Part shown: in pieces, positions 60,823-64,000 of the stretch
How the letters are laid out: each line of letters begins with the position of its first letter
Numbering within the stretch: the first letter of the stretch is position 1
Assembly (NCBI GenBank): GCA_046262295.1
Contig: JBHENC010000006.1
Span: 62,001-126,000 of the forward strand
Direction of reading: 5' to 3'
Origin: JBHENC01 sp046262295
Lineage (GTDB): Bacteria > Acidobacteriota > Blastocatellia > Pyrinomonadales > Pyrinomonadaceae
Length of the DNA stretch: 64,000 nt
The notes under the pieces: model-generated
What the model was told of the DNA's origin: nothing
The model's input: the letters and a program-made list of their open reading frames with translations, nothing else
Database searches by the model: none
Made by a program: the position numbers and the translations under genes

Positions 60823-62640
60823 ATGCCCATGTCACGCACCCGTAAAATTGTTTTGGTTCTGCTCGGCGTTATCACCGTGTTCGTTGTTGTCGCGGCTATC
60901 GGAATCGCTCTGCTCTACCTCGCCTTCCGGCAGGATAAGCCTTCAATTAAAGATAACAGCGTGCTCACGTTGAAGATCAAAGGCGCGATGCCGGATTACG
61001 CGCCGAATGATCCGACGCGCCGCTTTTTCGGCGGCGGCGACGAGCCTTCGATGGCGGGCGTGCTCACCGAAATCAAGAAAGCGAAAGTTGATAAACGCAT
61101 CGGCGCGATTCTGCTCGATATTGATGAGAGACAGAGCGCGGGCTGGGCGAAGGCCGACGAACTGCGCGACGCGATTGCGGATTTTCGCACGAGCGGCAAA
61201 CCCATTTACGCCTTCATGGAACTGGCGACCAACAAGGAATACTATATTGCGACCGCCTGCGAACGCATCTACTTTCCGCCTTCCGGCACGCTCTTTATCA
61301 ACGGCCTCGCCGCCAACGTGACGTTCTTTCGCGGCTCGCTCGACAAGCTAGGCATTTATCCTGACACGTTTCAAATCGGCAAATACAAGAACGCGCCCGA
61401 ATCCTTCACGCGCAAAAATATGTCGGACGCGCAACGCGAAGTAACCAATGCGCTGATAGACGATCAATTCAATCGCTACGTTAACGCCATTGCCACGACG
61501 CGCGGCAAATCTGTGGAAGACGTGCGCGCCATGATTGATAACGCGCCGTATGTTGCGACCGAAGCAAAGGCGGCGGGCTTGATTGACGGCGCAAATTATC
61601 GTGATGAAGTCGAAAACGAATTGAAGAAGCGGCTCGGCTACAAAGATTCCGAAAAGCTGCATCTCTTGAAAGAGTCCGAATACCGCAACGTGACGCCCGA
61701 ATCCCTAGACCTAAATGAAGGCGAGCGCGTCGCCGTGATTTACGCGACGGGAGCAATCGGCTCCGGCAAATCTAGCGGCGGCAGCCCGTTCGATGGGCAA
61801 TCCGTCGGCTCGGACTCCATCGTTAAAGCTCTCAAAGACGCACGCGACGACACGAAGATTCGCGCCATCGTGCTGCGCGTGGATAGCCCCGGCGGGTTGG
61901 CTTATTCTTCGGATGTTATCTGGCACGCCGTCGAAGCCGCAAAGCAGAAAAAGCCCGTCGTCGTTTCAATGTCGGATGTCGCGGCCTCCGGCGGCTACTA
62001 TATCGCCGCCGCCGCCAGCAAAATCGTTGCAGAGCCTTCGACCATCACAGGCTCTATCGGAGCGTTCGCGGGCAAGCCGGTCATCAAAGGTTTTTACGAG
62101 TGGCTGGGAATCAGCAGCGAGTATGTCTTGCGCGGCAAAAACGCCGGGCTGTTTCGTGAGACGGAAGCGTTTACGAAGGACGAACGCGCACGCTTTGAAA
62201 GCTGGATTAAGAGCAGCTACTATGATGATTTCGTGCCGAAGGTCGCCAAGGGGCGCAACCGCAATGCGGAGTACATAGATTCCATCGGACAGGGGCGCGT
62301 GTGGTCTGGCGCGCAGGGCAAAGAGAACGGCCTCGTGGATGAATTCGGCGGCATGGATCGCGCCATTGAAGTCGCCAAGCAGCTGGCGAATATTCCGGCG
62401 AACAAAGGTGTGCGCCGCGTCATTCTTCCAGAGCCGCGCAACTTCTTTCAACAGTGGTTCTCGGACGATGACGACGAAGACGAAGCGGGCAGCAACAGCG
62501 CGCAGCAACAGCGACAACGCGCCATGCTCGCAGCGCTTCCAGAAGATTTGCGCCGCGCCTTTCAATACGCCGCCGTGCTCGATCAGATGAAACGCGGCGA
62601 AGTGATGCTGATGATGCCCTTCGATTTGCGAATCAAGTAA
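60823..62640 (+). CDS. sppA: SppA, signal peptide peptidase (S49 family, long form)
   Basis: Membrane-bound serine/lysine protease that degrades cleaved signal peptides. 605 residues with one N-terminal transmembrane helix (about 8-32). Catalytic Lys189 is in the IGKYKNAPESF motif of the N-terminal domain and Ser389 in DVAASGGYYIAAAA of the C-terminal domain; their spacing of 200 equals that of K209/S409 in E. coli SppA. Two in-frame ATGs (60823 and 60829) compete. Confidence 0.93.
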   Translation: MPMSRTRKIVLVLLGVITVFVVVAAIGIALLYLAFRQDKPSIKDNSVLTLKIKGAMPDYAPNDPTRRFFGGGDEPSMAGVLTEIKKAKVDKRIGAILLDIDERQSAGWAKADELRDAIADFRTSGKPIYAFMELATNKEYYIATACERIYFPPSGTLFINGLAANVTFFRGSLDKLGIYPDTFQIGKYKNAPESFTRKNMSDAQREVTNALIDDQFNRYVNAIATTRGKSVEDVRAMIDNAPYVATEAKAAGLIDGANYRDEVENELKKRLGYKDSEKLHLLKESEYRNVTPESLDLNEGERVAVIYATGAIGSGKSSGGSPFDGQSVGSDSIVKALKDARDDTKIRAIVLRVDSPGGLAYSSDVIWHAVEAAKQKKPVVVSMSDVAASGGYYIAAAASKIVAEPSTITGSIGAFAGKPVIKGFYEWLGISSEYVLRGKNAGLFRETEAFTKDERARFESWIKSSYYDDFVPKVAKGRNRNAEYIDSIGQGRVWSGAQGKENGLVDEFGGMDRAIEVAKQLANIPANKGVRRVILPEPRNFFQQWFSDDDDEDEAGSNSAQQQRQRAMLAALPEDLRRAFQYAAVLDQMKRGEVMLMMPFDLRIK

Positions 62641-62679
62641 GGCACGATAAGCCACGCTTAATTAAAGGCGACGTATTGA

Positions 62680-63942
62680 TTAGAAAGTTTTGTAGAACTG
62701 TCGGCGACTATCGTCGTCGGAGATCGGCAGGCGGTCTTGCACGGAAGGCAGCGCGGGAAACGCACCATGCGGCTCTGTCTGATACCAGTAGGCGGTAGAC
62801 GCATAATCGTTCGATTGAATATTCGCGTGGCCGTGTTCGATGCTTACTCTGATGGATTTCGTGAAGGTGATCGGGTCTTCGATGTGGAAGCGATACGTCG
62901 TCCATTTGCCGGAATGAAAAGGGCTTTTTTCAAGCGGCTGCGCCAGCGAGATGCCGTGATAAAGGCCGCTGTATTGCCCGGACGGATAGCCCCATGCAGC
63001 GCAGAAATAATCCTCCGTGCCCGTGCCGACGAGCGACGGCGTCTGCTCGCCATCAATGTAAATCATGTCGTCGCCTTCGCCGAACCAATCAAAACTTTTG
63101 ATCGGGTTGATATTGTCAATGCTTAGATTGCAGCCGACATAATGGCCGCGCCCGGTCGCTTCGAGGATGACGTAGTTGTTTACGCCGTCAAGGTTCGCGG
63201 CATTGTTCGTTTCATCAACGGTCGCTTCCGGCCTGCTTAAATTAAGTGTCCCGCGCGTCGGATTTTGTCTGCGCCACTGCGCGTGAAATTGCAGCGCCTC
63301 ACCAATCGCCCCCGCATACTCTTCATAATCAATGTAGTAATAGAGAGAGGGCACGGGTTGCTCGCCTTCATTCGTTAAAGTGAAACGCGCGCCGCCCGCA
63401 AACGGCATCGGGAAAAAGCAGTTCATCGCCGCCCAATCTTTTTTCTGCGGGTCGCCGCCCGTGACCATATTAAGGGGCAGCGATTGAAAGGGTTGCACGC
63501 GCGCATGGCCGACGCCGAAGAAATCGCCGATTGGCGCTTCGATGCTCGGCGTCGTTTCCTCGTTCCAGTACGCGCGCAGAATCAAACGGCGCAGGTAATC
63601 TTTCTCAAAGCTCTTGATCGTCATCCAGATGTGGCTGATACAGCCCGCGCCGCGAATACTCGCCAGCGTCGCCGTCGCGCCCGCCGCGAGTTCCAGAAAG
63701 TCTGCGTTTTTGCCCGTGCGGTCATAGCTTGAAACGCGGCGAGACCTGTGCTCGCGCGGGTAGATAAGACCGCGTAACGCGCTTGCTCCCATGTGTAGAT
63801 TATTTTTAGTGTGCGCCTCCGGCAATGAGGGAACGGTTTCTCGTTCAGCGCATGATTGCGTCGCCAATCCGCTTCCGGCCAACAGCGAGGCGAGCGAGAA
63901 ACGCTTGATGAAACCGCGCCGGTCTTTCGGCTTACCTGTCAT
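62680..63942 (-). CDS. GH172 (DUF2961) family protein with Tat signal
   Basis: 420 residues. A twin-arginine leader DRRGFIKRFSLAS with a hydrophobic stretch and AXSC, then the DUF2961 fold (HIWMTIKSFEKDYLRRLILRAYWNEE, PIGDFFGVGH, NCFFPMPFAGGARFTLTNEG). GH172 enzymes act on alpha-D-fructofuranosyl or D-arabinofuranosyl linkages; the catalytic Glu pair is represented by E289 (FGEGDDMIYIDG) and E310 (GTGTEDYF), 21 residues apart as in the characterised enzyme. Substrate unknown. It is convergent with sppA. Confidence 0.85.
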   Translation of the reverse strand: MTGKPKDRRGFIKRFSLASLLAGSGLATQSCAERETVPSLPEAHTKNNLHMGASALRGLIYPREHRSRRVSSYDRTGKNADFLELAAGATATLASIRGAGCISHIWMTIKSFEKDYLRRLILRAYWNEETTPSIEAPIGDFFGVGHARVQPFQSLPLNMVTGGDPQKKDWAAMNCFFPMPFAGGARFTLTNEGEQPVPSLYYYIDYEEYAGAIGEALQFHAQWRRQNPTRGTLNLSRPEATVDETNNAANLDGVNNYVILEATGRGHYVGCNLSIDNINPIKSFDWFGEGDDMIYIDGEQTPSLVGTGTEDYFCAAWGYPSGQYSGLYHGISLAQPLEKSPFHSGKWTTYRFHIEDPITFTKSIRVSIEHGHANIQSNDYASTAYWYQTEPHGAFPALPSVQDRLPISDDDSRRQFYKTF

Positions 63943-64000
63943 TTATTGCAACGCCCCTCGCGCCTGTTTGCCGCCGTTCGCCGCTTAACGCCTTTCGATG

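Noticed and set aside
1..64000. CRISPR arrays, rRNA genes, IS transposases or an integron integrase
   Set aside because: No regularly spaced repeats, rRNA segments, transposase or IntI-like sequences were seen on either strand.

Overview
The window reads as a chromosomal piece of a Gram-negative, moderately GC-rich bacterium. Outer-membrane genes (lpxA, fabZ, Skp/OmpH, bamA, a LolD/LolE-type pair) show an LPS-type envelope. A ClpC-type unfoldase, a Bacillus-like fadN-fadA-fadE operon with FadR boxes, partner-switching proteins (RsbW/STAS/SpoIIE) and RtcB next to envelope genes fit the Acidobacteriota best, perhaps Blastocatellia. That assignment is inference; no rRNA is present.

Layout. 1-9.9 kb: envelope block on the minus strand (lolE, lolD, clpC, bamA, skp, fabZ, lpxA; no lpxD between skp and fabZ). 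10-12.4 kb: GT39-like membrane glycosyltransferase and a receiver-HATPase fusion. 12.6-17.3 kb: plus-strand housekeeping run (lysophospholipid acyltransferase-like, peptidase T-like, era, prmA, rsmE). 17.3-26 kb: TatT-like TPR protein, subtilase, zinc-ribbon coiled coil, topoisomerase IB, two small proteins, isochorismatase-like hydrolase, rtcB, a cobalamin-type binding protein. 26-29.5 kb: aroK-aroA, PrxQ, then an RsbW-like kinase and a STAS protein. 29.8-33.9 kb: secreted TPR-like protein, a PDZ gene split by a one-base frameshift at an A6G slippery heptamer, and an MBL hydrolase. 34-42.1 kb: beta-oxidation regulon (fadE, fadA, fadN, fadD, TetR/FadR) with two palindromic FadR-type operators. 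42.2-43.5 kb: MscS channel and tRNA-Ser(UGA). 43.6-46.1 kb: accessory patch with an amidase remnant, a small charged protein, a VOC protein, an antitoxin with a truncated toxin, and an integron-type gene cassette bounded by an attC site. 46.2-56.9 kb: YbdK-like ligase, two tandem 7TMR-DISM/SpoIIE phosphatases, TrxR-like flavoprotein, and an orphan VWA (NorD/CbbO-like) plus CbbQ/NorQ-type AAA+ pair. 57-58.2 kb: mnmA. 58.2-60.8 kb: AT-rich DNA methyltransferase plus probable endonuclease bracketed by attC-like sites. 60.8-64 kb: sppA and a Tat-exported GH172 (DUF2961) enzyme.

The most unusual signal is the set of attC-like sites at 45162-45264, 60627-60729 and 58217-58288. Two are both 103 bp with an almost identical stretch of about 50 bp, and one closes a textbook cassette. 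No integron integrase is in the window, so this looks like cassette material inserted in or left behind in the chromosome. Other points worth attention are the slippery frameshift in the PDZ gene, a FadR box placed exactly between -35 and -10 of fadN, a ClpC whose coiled-coil middle domain is replaced by a Gly/Ser/Pro-rich linker, and a dispersed partner-switching set.
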